This document shows, piece after piece, positions 21,000 through 32,749 of a stretch of DNA of 64,000 nt. How positions within the stretch are numbered: position 1 is the first letter of the stretch; each line of letters opens with the position of its first letter. The translations under genes and the position numbers were made by a program. The stretch is taken from NCBI GenBank assembly GCA_032622095.1, contig CP136067.1, forward strand, positions 126,207,030 through 126,271,029. The letters are read 5' to 3'. The notes under the pieces are model-generated. The model was given only the letters and a program-made list of their open reading frames with translations. It was not told where the DNA came from and ran no database searches. The DNA comes from Siphonodentalium dalli. Its lineage: Eukaryota; Mollusca; Scaphopoda; Gadilida; Siphonodentaliidae.

Positions 21000-21950
21000 T
21001 TATGGATGAGATGGTTCCCGATAGCCTATGGCACTTTACAACAAATGGTCAGCAAATGAAAGGGCTAATTTTACTCTCAGGGGACTCCATCCATATCTGA
21101 AGTCTTGAACACAACACTAGCTCAAGGCATTAGCTATCCATATTACCCGAGATTGTGGCCGAATGGCAATGGTCTCGCGAGCCCGCCGTTCGCGAGAACA
21201 CCGTGGCACCTTACACAAAGCAGATGGCAAGCGATGAAGGCGAATTTTAAGGGACCCCTACCCCATGTAAACAATTGAACCTACCACGAACTGAATGGAT
21301 GTGTCCTCATGGTCAAACGACGATATGGACAAATGGCTATTCTATAAAGAAATACACAATTGTTATAGATGGGTTAATACCCGACAGTCAGGGACAATTT
21401 ACAAAAAGCGACTGAAAAATAAATAATGCGATTTTCAATGTTTGTATTACCCCCTTCCCAATTTGAAGACTAGAACACACCACGGATTGGAACGATATCA
21501 TCATTGACTGCGTGTATGGACAATGGCGAGTTAATTGTACAAGGACGTAAACGATGTAAATAGATGGATTTGGGTTCTGAAAGAATGAGCACTCAACGAA
21601 AAGTGACTGGAAAATATGAAAGGCAAAATTTTGAGGACCCCAACTTTATTTGAAGTCTTGGAAGACACCACATGGTGAAATGATATGACCCCAATATTAA
21701 TATATTGACCAAAGGTTAGGTTTTATCAGAATATACATATGTGTTGGTTCCCGAAAGTCTGCATCATGTGGCACTCCACAACAAGCGGCTGGCAAATGTT
21801 CACTGTTGTATGTACCCCTACCCTATTTGAGGTCTTGAACACATCATGTACTGAAGGGATTATGAATTCAATATAAACATATATCGTGGCCGAAACTATG
21901 CGATATATAAGTATGTGGTAGTTATATCCGGAGGTAAACAATTTATCTGG
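21000..21950 (+). repeat. ~190-bp satellite, block 2
   Basis: Five more, strongly diverged monomers of the family at 18250-19960 (GGCACTTTACAACAAATGG, GGCACCTTACACAAAGCAG and so on). Confidence 0.85.
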
Positions 21951-22430
21951 GAGGGAGATTGTATGGGGAAAATTAGGATGTAATCCAGTTGGAACTGATT
22001 GGATACAATGATATACACATAGTTTCGTTAGAGCTGATTGGACGCAATGCTACACAGATAATGTTGTTTTCGTCATTGATACGCCCGTCGCCGTGAGATT
22101 GTAGACGATCTGGAGGTGGTAAATTTCGCGCTCAGCAGGGTTTCAATGCTTAACAAATGGCAGCATTATGGAAATCGCTTTGTTTTCGAGATAAATGTCT
22201 GAACCCCGTCAACTATTTTAATATTTTCGCGCTGACGGAGTTGCTGTACATAAAAAGAGTATTTCTGATAACATTAGATTCAGTATGGCGCATAGAAGTT
22301 CTGTCTTAGGACCACTGTATTCCAAAAAGTAATGATATGCTTTTTCTATTTGCCGCAATGACAGGGAGGGGACGTTTTAATGTGATTACTCAATTGGCCA
22401 TAGTTCAAACTACTGCATTTCAATCTTAAA
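21951..22430. other. No gene recognised
   Basis: Contains two direct TTTCGCGCT(C/G)A blocks at about 22116 and 22226 and otherwise unremarkable AT-rich sequence. Confidence 0.4.
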
Positions 22431-22556
22431 CGCGAATGGAGTACTTGTGCATCTATACGTCGGACATGCTGGGTTCTCCAGCTGTCCAATTATTGTAATC
22501 TCTGTATACCATTTTTGTTTTTTTGGAGAATAAACTATTGATTGGTTGATTGATAT
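22431..22556 (+). mobile_element. Probable LINE 3' end
   Basis: Transcript-like end: GGAGAATAAACT (poly(A)-signal-like) followed by (ATTG)n tail units at 22537-22553. This tail type marks 3' ends of CR1/jockey-like copies. No coding part is preserved. Confidence 0.45.
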
Positions 22557-22609
22557 GCGACACTTATTGTATGTAATAGCAAATAAAATGCGTTGTTGTT
22601 GTAATTTGG

Positions 22610-24020
22610 GGTTTGGAACCTTAACACGTCTTTAATCACTTAAGCAATGTCCCCGGGCTCAATTTTCAGCAAAAGAATTATGTTGGGTCCCAGTATGATC
22701 AATTGGGAAGTTTGGTAAAGTTCTGATAAAAAATATGTAATATTTCGACCAAAAACGTGTTTGGGGGAGGTGTAGCTAAAATCCATTATTTCGCAAATTG
22801 TTCTAAATTTCTGTTAACTTCTTTCTGCATATGCTTTGCAAATAACTGCATCACCATAAGAATTAAATATTTGGGCATTATAACAATATCCATTTGAATG
22901 AAAATGTTCGAAAAATAATATTTTTGTGAAAAAGTGCGATTTGTCAGCAAAAAATTTATATTTTGGCTCCAAATGGCAGGAATATCTAAATTAACTAACA
23001 ATTTTTCATATCAGGTAGACGTATGGTATGATGTAGTAATTTTAACCCCAACAATAGGGCAAATAGGCTAGGACATAGCCACAGGACTCGCTTTACCAAA
23101 ATCGTTAATTTCTGGAAAAAGTCACCGTGACTGGAGGGTATCGCTCATCGTCGATTTGACAATAGCCACCACCTATTCCGTTATTTTTCAATTTCTGTCA
23201 AAATTCTTTCTACTTGTGTAGTCCAGATAACTACTGAGCCATATGTTATATAGTTGGTCACGTTGTTTATAACAAAGGTTTTGGTACTTAACATCGATGT
23301 TAATGCATGCAAAATTAACTGTTATTAATAAAATAATTGTTGTTGTTGTAACTGTGGGTCTGAAAGCCTGAACACATATGTAATCGATTAAACGGCATCT
23401 CTGGACAACACTTTCAGTACAATATTCAAATTGGGTCCCATTCAGATCAATTCAAAAATGTTTGTAATGACATCAAAAATATGTATTTTTTTCGACCAAA
23501 AACGTGTTTGGGGGAGGGGTAGCTAAAATCCAATATCTAGCAAACGGTTCAAAATTGTTGTTATCTTCTTTCTTCATATGCTTGTTAGATGACTACTACA
23601 CCATGTGACCTAAATATTTCAATATTATTGCAATATACGTTTGAATGATAATGTTCGAAAAATATAATTTGTTTTAAAAAGAGCGATTTTTCAACAAAAA
23701 ATAAATCTTTCGGCTCCAAATGGCACGAAAATCCAAATTAACCAACACTTCTTGCATAGCAGGTACAAATAAGGTATGCTGTAGTCATTTTAACACCAAC
23801 AATGTGGGCAAATAACTTAGGACATAGCCGCAGGGCTCACTTTACCAAAATCGTTAATTTCTGGGAAAAGTCACTGGTGGGTATCGTTCATCGTCAATTT
23901 GAGAATAGCCACCACCAATTCCGTTATTTTTCACTATGATTTTCGTAAAGAGTATATATTTCTCCTTTAAAAAAAGTTAGTTTTAACTTGTTCTACCGTG
24001 GGTAGGGGTATCTCGAAAAC
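22610..24020 (-). repeat. Right arm, two tandem copies
   Basis: 23360-24010 and, more diverged, 22610-23160 are both reverse complements of the left arm (GACCAAAAACGTGTTTGGGG, GGCTCCAAATGGCACGAAAA and CATCGTC-ATTTGAGAATAGC landmarks). The right side therefore carries a local tandem duplication absent from the left. Confidence 0.85.
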
Positions 24021-24237
24021 TAGAGCTCTTTTTCGATTTGGCCGCTGCACTATATCTTTAATTTAACTTTGGCCATTTTTTGGACCCATCCACCCATCGA
24101 CCGATTTTTTTTGTATTTGACACCCACCATTATAAACAAGAAATCAAGACTATTCTCACCACTTACTGTATATGTCTACTATCAACTACATGAACCTCTG
24201 CAGGTCGGTCAGTTTTACATGGTAGTGATTGCTTAAG

Positions 24238-26112
24238 CCCCTGTCACACTCATGCCGGCGCTCTCATTGCGCTGCAAAAGTATCAAAGCGCCCACCTAAA
24301 CGCACTAAGGTCTCCAAGAACCGATTGGTGACGCAGTGGACACTGGCTACAACGGGCGAGGATCTCCATGGTCGCCCATAGGTGCCAGAGCGCCGCGCTT
24401 GTTTTATGCATCCACAAAACAAGCGCAGAGGCTCGGCGTTCTGACCAGGACGTAGTACTGTCGCCGTGACAGTGCAAAGCAAAGCGCCAAGCGAGCGACG
24501 TGAGCGTTATGTGGACGTAGCAATAGCGCACATTAGCGTCTCGTGGTCGCAGCAAGAAATTAATCTTGTCTTTTGCGACTACAGTAAGCTTAATCAAATT
24601 CTCACTACGTGCCTTTCCCGTCCTTAATACGCTCAATGAGGCTCTGTCCAAAACTTATTGCGCTCTTTCTGCGCTGTCATGGGGTGTTATGGACTGGTTC
24701 CCGCTCATAGAACGTCCACATTGTGCTGCCACTGCGACTCTGGCGCTCGCTTTACGCCCAAGCGTTATACATGGCGTTCTTCCGGCGTTTACAGCAGGTT
24801 TACGGTACGATCCCACTTTGAAATGCGGTCTGCTCATACCCTGTCACACTCCGCTGCGATCAGGCTGGCGTTTGCCATGAGTTGAAAAAGTATTAAAATA
24901 CGAGTAACGCACAGTGGAAGCGCGGAAAATTGTCAGAAATTTTCAATCTGTTAAAACAAGAGAACCAATGTCAGAAATGGTAACGCTCTCAAGATCATAT
25001 ATATTATAAACCCAAGAAGTAATTGTAGAATATATAATATATTGGTTTTGCGAATGACCAACTCTAATTAACGAACCGGTGGCCGACTCGACCGTCTCCG
25101 ACCACAACCCCCAGTGGGCTGCAGAAATTTCTTTCATTTGTAATTGACCAAAAATTAATCAACGTTGATTAACACAATAAACGAAATTGAATTTCCCCAA
25201 CTTCATGCACTTTTTACGAGACTCGGCCTCCAGCTCGCAGTTTGACTTTTAATCATCCCAAAAATTCCCATTCTATAAAACTAATAAAACACCCATTGAT
25301 AATGTCAGCCCGCACGCGAAACGAGAAACTCCCCACCAGTTATACATGCGGCGCGCGTGACAATCTATGCTCCTATCCCGCTTATCACGTTTTTATCGCC
25401 CACTTTGTACGACCCATTGCGTTCCTGCTTTGTCAAGTCTCACGCTCTCACACGCTCTCATTGCGTTTCCTCCACGCCGTAAGCGCTCTTAATACGTTCA
25501 AGACGTTGTCATTGCGTTGTTAGTACGCTTTGCGCTGTCATGGCGACGGTACTACGCCTGGTCAGAACGCCGAACCTCTGCGCTTGTTTTGTGCATGCAC
25601 AAAACAAGCGCGGCGCTCTGGCGCTCTGGGGCGATCACGGAGACCCTCTCCCGTCCTAGACAGTGTCCACTGCGTCACCAATACGTTATTGGATACCTTA
25701 CTGCGCTTTGCTTGGCGCTTTGATTATTTTTCAGCGCAATGCAAGCGCCGGTCTGATCGCAGCGGAGTGTGACAGTAGTTTAATCGGACAGCTAATCTAT
25801 TGCGGAGTGTTGGGTGTTTTCCCCACAACCTAAAAACTGACTTTGACCGGAGAACGCAGGAGGCGCTATCTGTACTCTCCGCGCCCGCGCATAGAACGTT
25901 TTGCGAACTTATTGAGAACGTACTAGCATCACAATGACAGCGACTTGAACGCACTAAGAGCGTGAGACTTGACAAAGTAGGAACGCAATAGGAGCATACT
26001 TTGTTTTAAAAGTTTGACAATTTTCGACAGTTTTCGGCGCTCCTCCTGCGTGTTACTCATATGTTGGTACTTTTGTAGCGCAGTGAGAGCGCCGGCCTGA
26101 GTGTGACAGGGG
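24238..26112. mobile_element. GC-rich MITE B (outer)
   Basis: Terminal inverted repeats CCCCTGTCACACTCA-GCCGGCGCTCTCA at 24238 and its complement ending at 26112. Much richer in GC than the surroundings and full of GCGCTC motifs. Without the nested copy it would be ~0.94 kb. The flanks ATTGCTTAAG / TTGTAAGCAAT continue the symmetry, so the exact border and target duplication are unclear. Frames inside are not genes. Confidence 0.75.
24841..25775. mobile_element. MITE A nested in MITE B
   Basis: Own terminal repeats CTGTCACACTCCGCTGCGAT...CAG at 24841 and the complement ending at 25775. They share the CTGTCACACTC core with B but differ after it. The right half of A also pairs with the left half of B (GTGACGCAGTGGACACTG / CAGTGTCCACTGCGTCAC), showing the same family inserted into itself. 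Confidence 0.7.
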
Positions 26113-27230
26113 TTGTAAGCAATGTGTCCATGGATATGTACGTATTATGAATGCATTTTATGTTCGGGGTTTCACGGCGCATGTCGATACTACACGTGTG
26201 CTTTAATAAAAGATATGAGGCCAGGTTAGGGGCTAATTATGTGATTAAATACCTGTCTGAACGGTATTAGTGGGACAATAAAATAATTCGTCGCCTGATA
26301 ATTATAACATCCTACTGGCCATTTTAAAAAACAATGGAGTTTGATATATCGTTGGAATCGTCAAGACAAGATTTTCACGTTGGGCGGAAATACAAGATAA
26401 TAAGCGAATTGTGGCAAAGCTTTGGACAATAACGGAATTATATATAACATATTGATACCCAAATGCCAGGTTCATAATGGTGTATATCATCGGTACGGCA
26501 ATGTTATGTTGGCAATATTGAGTTCAGTATATGTTGATACATACGTTTGACCATTAATAAATGGACAATCCGTAACTAAATTTTCATTAATTAATGGTCA
26601 ATCTTGCAACACTTGGCACTTGAGCTTGGGATTGACCACTAAATTACGACATATATAGATAATTATGCATGGCAGCTTCATATTTAACCTGAAGGGTAAT
26701 AACTCTATAAAGAATGTACCTTTACTACATAACGGCGATTTGTATGAGAAATTGCAACACCACAGTAGATCAACTCTGGTGAAATATAAGTCAAATTCCA
26801 AGGTCAGGGGAAACAAATCAGAGACGTATGTCTCAGCAACCTTAATAATCTGGATACCAAAACACTCTTAGAAGGTTCTAAATCACGTCTTTATTCTAAA
26901 ACATTGAGATATTCGCTTATGTTAAAAAATATAAAGATTTTTTAACTGGCAGCTTCAAGCCATATTATGCACATACCTGATGTTTATGATCAACGTTATA
27001 TTCGGTAAATAACTGATATTGAAATCACCAACTGAAATCACCAACTTTAATCATGAATCAAAGTATGTGTAATATCTCAAAGTACCCTGCCAACAATGCT
27101 TTGGTGAGAGTGTGTGGGGCTTTCAGGCACATTATCACATTATCATTAATAATAACTATAATTATTTGATGGAACTATTTACATTCATATACATGCACAT
27201 CGCATTATAGTTACACAATAAGTGTTGTCA
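26113..27230. other. No gene recognised
   Basis: AT-rich. A 68-codon ATG frame on the plus strand at 26665-26871 is overlapped by a frame of similar length on the other strand; neither has supporting signals. Confidence 0.4.
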
Positions 27231-27717
27231 TCACTAAATCCAGCATTCTGATTGGTCGGCGCCCACGTGGCTAGTTGCAGTTATTTATCGGTGAATGCGA
27301 AACGGCTCATAACACCAAGCTCATACCACCATCGATACGTCATGTGTTTGGAAAGACGAACGCGTAATGTTTTGGGCGCATTTGGACTCGCGCAGGATTG
27401 ACTAAATACATCATCGGGTTTCAATATGAAGAGAAGTTGTTCCTATTAACTTTTGCCAAGGGTGCTATTGGGTATTTTGGGCTGTTTTTGTCACGATACA
27501 CTTTTCGATTTAAATACATTTACAAAAGTGGCTTTTTCGCTAAATGTATATAAATATAAGGATTAACTGTCATGTGGACTATTTTTATGGAGATGTAACC
27601 GTGAGGTAAGTGGTCATAACTTGTATGTAAAACCCTTCGGGTTTTACACAAGTTATGTCCACTCACCTCACGGTTACATATCCATAAAAACAGTCCACAT
27701 GACAGTTAATCCTTATG
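27231..27717 (+). mobile_element. ~490-bp element with terminal hairpin, copy 1
   Basis: The last 163 bases (27555-27717) form a long hairpin: ATAAGGATTAACTGTCATGT... and its complement, loop around AAAACCCTTCGGGTTTT. The whole element recurs inverted at 44092-44592 with high similarity, including the unpaired part AGTGTTGTCATCACTAAATC. It lies just downstream of the minus-strand gene ending at 27904. Confidence 0.85.
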
Positions 27718-27903
27718 TATATTCTATTTTTGTCTATGCGAAACGGTTATCATTCAATATTGCATATGTGTACAAAGGAGATGGCATAAGATAAGCACCA
27801 AGCTTACTGTCAAATCATTTATAACCAATATTCCATCACCATAACGTGAATTGTGAACTATATCTTTGTTAAATAAAATATACTTAAACTAAATCAGGTG
27901 TTT

Positions 27904-28103
27904 TTAGTATTGCCTAATAGTCAGCTGTAATAGTATGATCATACCATCTGGTGGAACAAATTTCAGAATCACACGATTGACAGTTTGTTCTGTTTCTTCT
28001 GTTATCGAATACGACTCCGCATAGAGTTCTCTTGGAGTGGCTGGATAGCTGGAGCCATCTTCTATGTGATACGCTGGATCTCTATAACGTCCCCCATAAC
28101 ATG
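27904..28103 (-). CDS. Terminal exon of an unidentified protein
   Basis: Acceptor AATCACTTTCAG; two bases (CA) complete a serine codon from the exon at 31538. Then 65 open codons beginning CYGGRYRDPAYHIEDGSS, passing PATPRELYAESYSITEET, ending ILKFVPPDGMIILLQL-TIRQY and TAA. Composition is clearly protein-like, without low complexity. The last ~20 residues look like an alternating beta-strand. No domain is recognised. The preceding intron (3.4 kb) contains a Helitron and a palindromic MITE. Confidence 0.7.
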
Positions 28104-28260
28104 CTGAAAGTGATTGATTGATTAATTTATATTATTTTGTACAATGAACATTTATTGAATATCGTCCCAATTTTCGGATTTTGATAAACTAACCTAAAAA
28201 AGAACTAGAATCTTGTTTATGAAGAAGTTTCTATGGAAACTAAAACAAACAACATGTTAA

Positions 28261-30697
28261 TCTATATCTATATTTGCGAATGTCTGTCTGTCTGTCTGTA
28301 TGTGTTCTATAGAAATTCACAGGGGACCATCTAGATGGTACCAAAGGGGTCTACTAGGGGTAACTTTTTACGAGAAAGACAATGGTGAGGGTTAGAATTT
28401 TCTAAAGTGACGCCGTTGTTGTCAGAGGCAGAAAAGGGGGAGGGGCAGAAAATAAATTGGTCGCCGATTGCCACGAAACTTATATATAATCATCCCCATG
28501 GTATAAGGAATCTGATGGTGTGGTTTAAATATATTAAGAGTGTCGCCGTTCGAGTCAGGGATGCACGGAAGGGGAGAGGGGCACCAAAATTGATAAACTA
28601 AGTTTAGCGCCGAGGGATCATCTAGATGGCACCAAACGGCCTACTAGGGGTAACTTTTTACGAGAAAGATAATGGTGCCGGTTATAATTTTCTAAAGTGA
28701 CGCCGTTGTCAGGGGCATAAAAGGGGGAAGGGTAGAAAAAATGTTTGCCGCCGATTACCACTAAACTTTTATATAATCATTCCCATGATATGAGGAATCT
28801 AATGGTGTTGTTTAAATATGTCAAACGTGGCGCCTTTCGCGTCAGAGGTGCACGGAAGGGGAGAGGGGTACACAAATTGATAAAACTAATTTTAGCGCCC
28901 ATTTCCACCAAATTGATATATATTCTTCTCCATGATACAAGGAATCTAATTGTGCGAATTCAAGACTCCAAATTGCTGTTGTTTGGATGAAAGATTGTGG
29001 GAGGGGCACTCAAATATATAAGCATGGGTTTAGACGCCGATTCCCACCATACTTATACAATATCATCCCCATGATATGGGGAGTCTAATGGTGTGACTTA
29101 AATATATCCAAAGTGGCGTCATTCGAGTCAGGGTTGAACTGAAAGGCAGAGGGGCACCAAAGTTGATAAGCAATAATTTTAGCGCCAATTTCCACCAAAG
29201 TGATACGCGTTCTTATCCATAATACGAGGAGTCTGATCGTGTGATTTAAAGACGCCTTGTTGGTGCTGTTTGTGTGAGAGATGGGGGTTAGTGGGCACTA
29301 AAGTTGATCAAAATTGGTTTACCAAACGTATCAATAATCATATCCATGATATTAGGAGTCTAATTGTGTGGTTTAAGGATGTCACAAGCTGTCACAAGTG
29401 GGACCATTCGAGTCATGATGCATAGAGAATGAGAGGACACAATGTGTTTAGCGCTGATTTCCACCAGATTGATACATATTCTCCGTGATAGGAGAAACCT
29501 AATCGTGTGGTTTAGAAACCCAATATTGGTGCCGTTTGGATGAGAGATATAGGGCCATAAATTTGATACGAATTTGTATACTCGCCAGTGTTCAACAACT
29601 TCAACATCTCCGTAATGAGTCAAGTTTGAGGTATAATTATGTCAAATGTGGCGCCGTTTCAAATTCATACACATTCTTCTCAAATGATACGAGGAATCAA
29701 ATCGTGCGGGTTAAAACGTCACATTTGGTGCCTAGATTTATTTGTCTGTCTGTATGTGTTCTACATATAACTTCACGGGGTACAATCGAGGTGGCTCCAA
29801 TGCGTTCTAACAGTGGTAACTTTTACGAGGAAGATAACATTTGGTGCATGTTAATATAATAGCTCATGTTAATATTATAACACAATTGAGTCTGCTCCAT
29901 TCAATATAGTTTCCACAAAAACAGTTACAAGAGACATGGAAATGTATAGGCCTGTTCAACAACAGTGGTCACAGTGTGCCGTCAAATATAATTTGTTCTG
30001 AGATAAAAGAAACGGAGCCATTGGCACATGACTTATCAGGATCCCCAATACTGACATCTAACAAGGTTATATCTGCCCACTATACAGAGGACATCTTTCA
30101 TGTTTTAGAACACACTCATTGCCTAACATAAACAACTCAACATCTCGCTCTGTGTCGGGCACATGTAGCTCATATAGTTGCATAGCAACATTTCTTTTAA
30201 ACTGATAATATTTAGCCAGTATATTATATATAGCACAATGAACAGAGGAGCACCTGGACATTTCTTTGAAACATCTGTATCTTCATGGAGATATGATAAC
30301 CAGGTGTCCTCAAAATCATAGTCAAACCCACTAGATTGATTGATACATCTCTATGTAAAACCCAATTGTCGTCTTTTATTTTTGCGAACTAATGTGTTTA
30401 TGATGTTCATGTTATAACGTTTGAAGTATACGCAGTTGTAAATAAATAAATAGTTCTTTATTGGTGGGACGGATTAATCGCGATAAACAAAATGACAATC
30501 GCTCCGATCCGACAAGGTGAGCTTCTACTTATAATCCGTGTGCAATAATCATGTTTTGTGATGCTATTTGGATATATAATTTATGAGAATATGTGTAACC
30601 CTTTGAACAAGAGTATCCTCTATTCCCACCATATATCCACATAATGCAGAGGGTTTCACATCACTTTAACATGGGCAACGCCGGGTAACCCTGCTAG
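28261..30697 (+). mobile_element. Non-autonomous Helitron D, 2437 bp
   Basis: Begins A|TCTATATCTATATTTGCG followed by (TCTG)n. Ends with GGGCAACGCCGGGTAACCC (short stem) and TGCTAG|T, the expected Helitron 3' end. No Rep/helicase domain. The body is made of diverged ~290- and ~130-bp internal repeats (AGGGGACCATCTAGATGG at 28319, variant at 28613). A second copy in reverse orientation lies at 37228-39441; it lacks one internal unit, which explains the ~220-bp length difference. It lies in the intron of the minus-strand gene. Confidence 0.88.
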
Positions 30698-30738
30698 TTT
30701 AATAATAAAGACACTTTCTAGAGAAGATGAGGCCTAAG

Positions 30739-30829
30739 CAAAATGAGGTATACCATAGAGAGAAATTAGTGATGCTAGACCGCTATGCAGTGTATGATAA
30801 CAAAATTCACCCCTAGGGACCTCATTCTG
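30739..30829. mobile_element. Palindromic MITE P, copy 1 (decayed)
   Basis: The right arm (ATTCACCCCTAGGGACCTCATTCTG) matches copies 2 (40355-40445) and 3 (57973-58063). The left arm has degenerated. Confidence 0.65.
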
Positions 30830-31537
30830 CAAATGTCAGGCACATTATTCTCAGATCTAACAGCATAATGGCATTAGTGCTGGCGATATTAATGTAAACA
30901 TATTTTTATTTTCAAATCCAAATAAATAACATAATATACAGATGACACATACATGTATATGCAAAATAGAAGTGATAATATATGGAAACGAGGATCAGAC
31001 AACAAACCCGAGGGCTTATATGAAGTCTTCTCTTTGGCTACATGCCCCGTCCCCAATAAGTGAGAAGGGTTGGACATAATGATTTTTGGGGAATTGGAGA
31101 TATATAACAGAATTTGAGTTAGGGATGGAAAACAGATAGAAGATAGTATTCGGGATACCATGAGGCAGAGAGATAAGAGGGGGGGGGGAAAGAAGGAGAA
31201 ACAGAAGACAACAGTGGGACAGGTGAAGTCGTAAGATGATGACAAATGTGGTGAATCTTCAGTAAAATTGGGTTGTGGCGTGAACAAAAACTGATGCTCG
31301 TATATAGTAATCGTCAGGCGCCATGGGAGAGGGTCAATCTATCGGAAGGCATATGGTACTACATATATACTGGGGGAAATCATGCCGCCACATAGCGCAG
31401 CCGGAATCCAGAGCAATTCGTTAACCACACAAATGGGATTTTTTTTGTTCTCACGATATATATGCATGTACAACTGGCGATGTGATCGTTGAACTACACC
31501 ACATCTCGCTAAGGGATAATAAGTATGTAATACTCAC
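30830..31537. other. Intron with probable old repeat
   Basis: Purine-rich 30990-31290, giving a long minus-strand frame without ATG that reads as low-complexity S/P/L/I-rich protein. The segment CCGGAATCCAGAGC near 31404 has the look of an old retroelement. No exon. Confidence 0.4.
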
Positions 31538-31583
31538 ACGTGATTTCGTCTGAATATACATTTTCTGAGCAGTCAATTGGCAT
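31538..31583 (-). CDS. Penultimate exon of the 27904 gene
   Basis: Acceptor TTATTATTCAG and donor GTGAGT frame 46 nt reading MPIDCSENVYSDEIT plus one base, which joins exactly to CA of the last exon (TCA, Ser) to give SDEITSCYGGRYRDP. A further upstream microexon is possible at 31980-32000: acceptor CAGTCTTTCCACAG, NNAGNSI, donor GTGAGG, phase 0 on both sides. The signal-peptide exon of this gene was not found; the first exon at 54484-54609 is phase-compatible but very distant, so I do not join them. Confidence 0.62.
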
Positions 31584-32323
31584 CTGAATAATAAGAGTTA
31601 TGCAATTCATCATTTAAATTGAAATATGTCAGTTTAGTTATCCAGCTAATGTGCCCATGAGTAGCACAACTCCTTCAACTTTGGTTACAAAGTATCACCA
31701 GTTTGAATGTGTTTGGAAATGTCATACCAAATATAGGTTGATATAATTATTTACTATTCTGTGAGGAAAATGTGGTTTTAGAAAAGCCAAATAGTTTCTT
31801 ATGGTCCGTCATCACTTGGACAATTCGCAACCAGTGTGGCTCTAGTTGCTGACCTTGTTTTTATCCAAACAATCTCGTCCTCTGCCAATGAATTAGTGTA
31901 CGGAATCTGTTACTGAGTACCAATTTTGTCACTTATTAAATACTTATTAAAGTGATGTGAAACGTAAATTGAACCTCACAATTGAGTTCCCTGCGTTATT
32001 CTGTGGAAAGACTGAATAAAATAACCCCCATACACGAAATGCCCCAACCAGATATCAGTTTGTACTAATTATACGGCCACGTAACTAACTATTTACTTTC
32101 CCTCAATCGGGACGAATAATTCCACTGCAACGCGAAATAAATACACTAACGAGTTGTCGTTTGCAGTCGCGGAAACACCCGAACACTTCCGACTTGGTCG
32201 GGATTGAGTCGGCTTTCGTTCTCAGAAAATAGCTTCCGTGGAGGGAGGCCGTTTGCTGGAATAGCGTAACATCAGCTTAATAAAACGAAAAACAAGCGGT
32301 ATAGTCAATTCGAATGGGAGGGA
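31584..32323. other. Intron/intergenic
   Basis: Apart from the possible 21-nt microexon at 31980-32000, nothing coding is seen. 32150-32280 is richer in GC and precedes a TATA box on the plus strand. Confidence 0.4.
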
Positions 32324-32330
32324 TATAAAA
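32324..32330 (+). promoter_or_regulatory. TATA box, plus-strand promoter candidate
   Basis: GGGATATAAAAGG context, preceded by a locally GC-richer stretch. Downstream ATGs at 32376 and 32403 head very short frames. The ATG at 32436 opens MLLFIEICNRCSSLTDFMID and ends at CAG|GTACAG (32505), a possible first exon. Confidence 0.35.
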
Positions 32331-32435
32331 GGAATTATTGCCTGAAATCACCAGCGGAAGAACATTGACCGAGTTATGAAAGAATTATAATCAAAGTGGT
32401 CATGATCGAGCAATAAACAACGGTAACAGTTGAAA

Positions 32436-32504
32436 ATGTTACTATTTATAGAAATTTGTAATCGTTGCAGCTCGTTGACCGATTTTATGATCGATATACA
32501 GCAG
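32436..32504 (+). CDS. Possible first exon
   Basis: 23 codons from ATG to a CAG|GTACAG donor, phase 0 out. No signal peptide. The two upstream ATGs would impair translation. Partner exons are uncertain: the exon at 35435 needs a different phase unless a later GTGTGT donor is used. Confidence 0.22.
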
Positions 32505-32749
32505 GTACAGTCTCGTGTGTATTTCAAACTGTTTAATTACCTGTGCAATGCTACATGTGTGTCATATTGCTATTCACTATTCTAGTACAGACCGTATTTG
32601 TTTGGGACAGCGATGGTGATATAGATATCCATATGGAATTATGTTTTCTTCAATTTTTGAGTTTATATAGGCCCAAATAAATATACCATAAGATGGACTC
32701 AATCATTGACAGTTAAAATTGGATGGAAGTAAAGAAGTGTTGTGTATTT

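Noticed and set aside
24283-25975. Several 60-122 codon frames in GC-rich DNA
   Set aside because: They lie inside nested MITEs with inverted ends; frames on both strands are expected from GC-rich composition.
30889-31287. 132-codon minus-strand frame
   Set aside because: No ATG start, purine-rich complement gives low-complexity S/P/L residues, lies in an intron.
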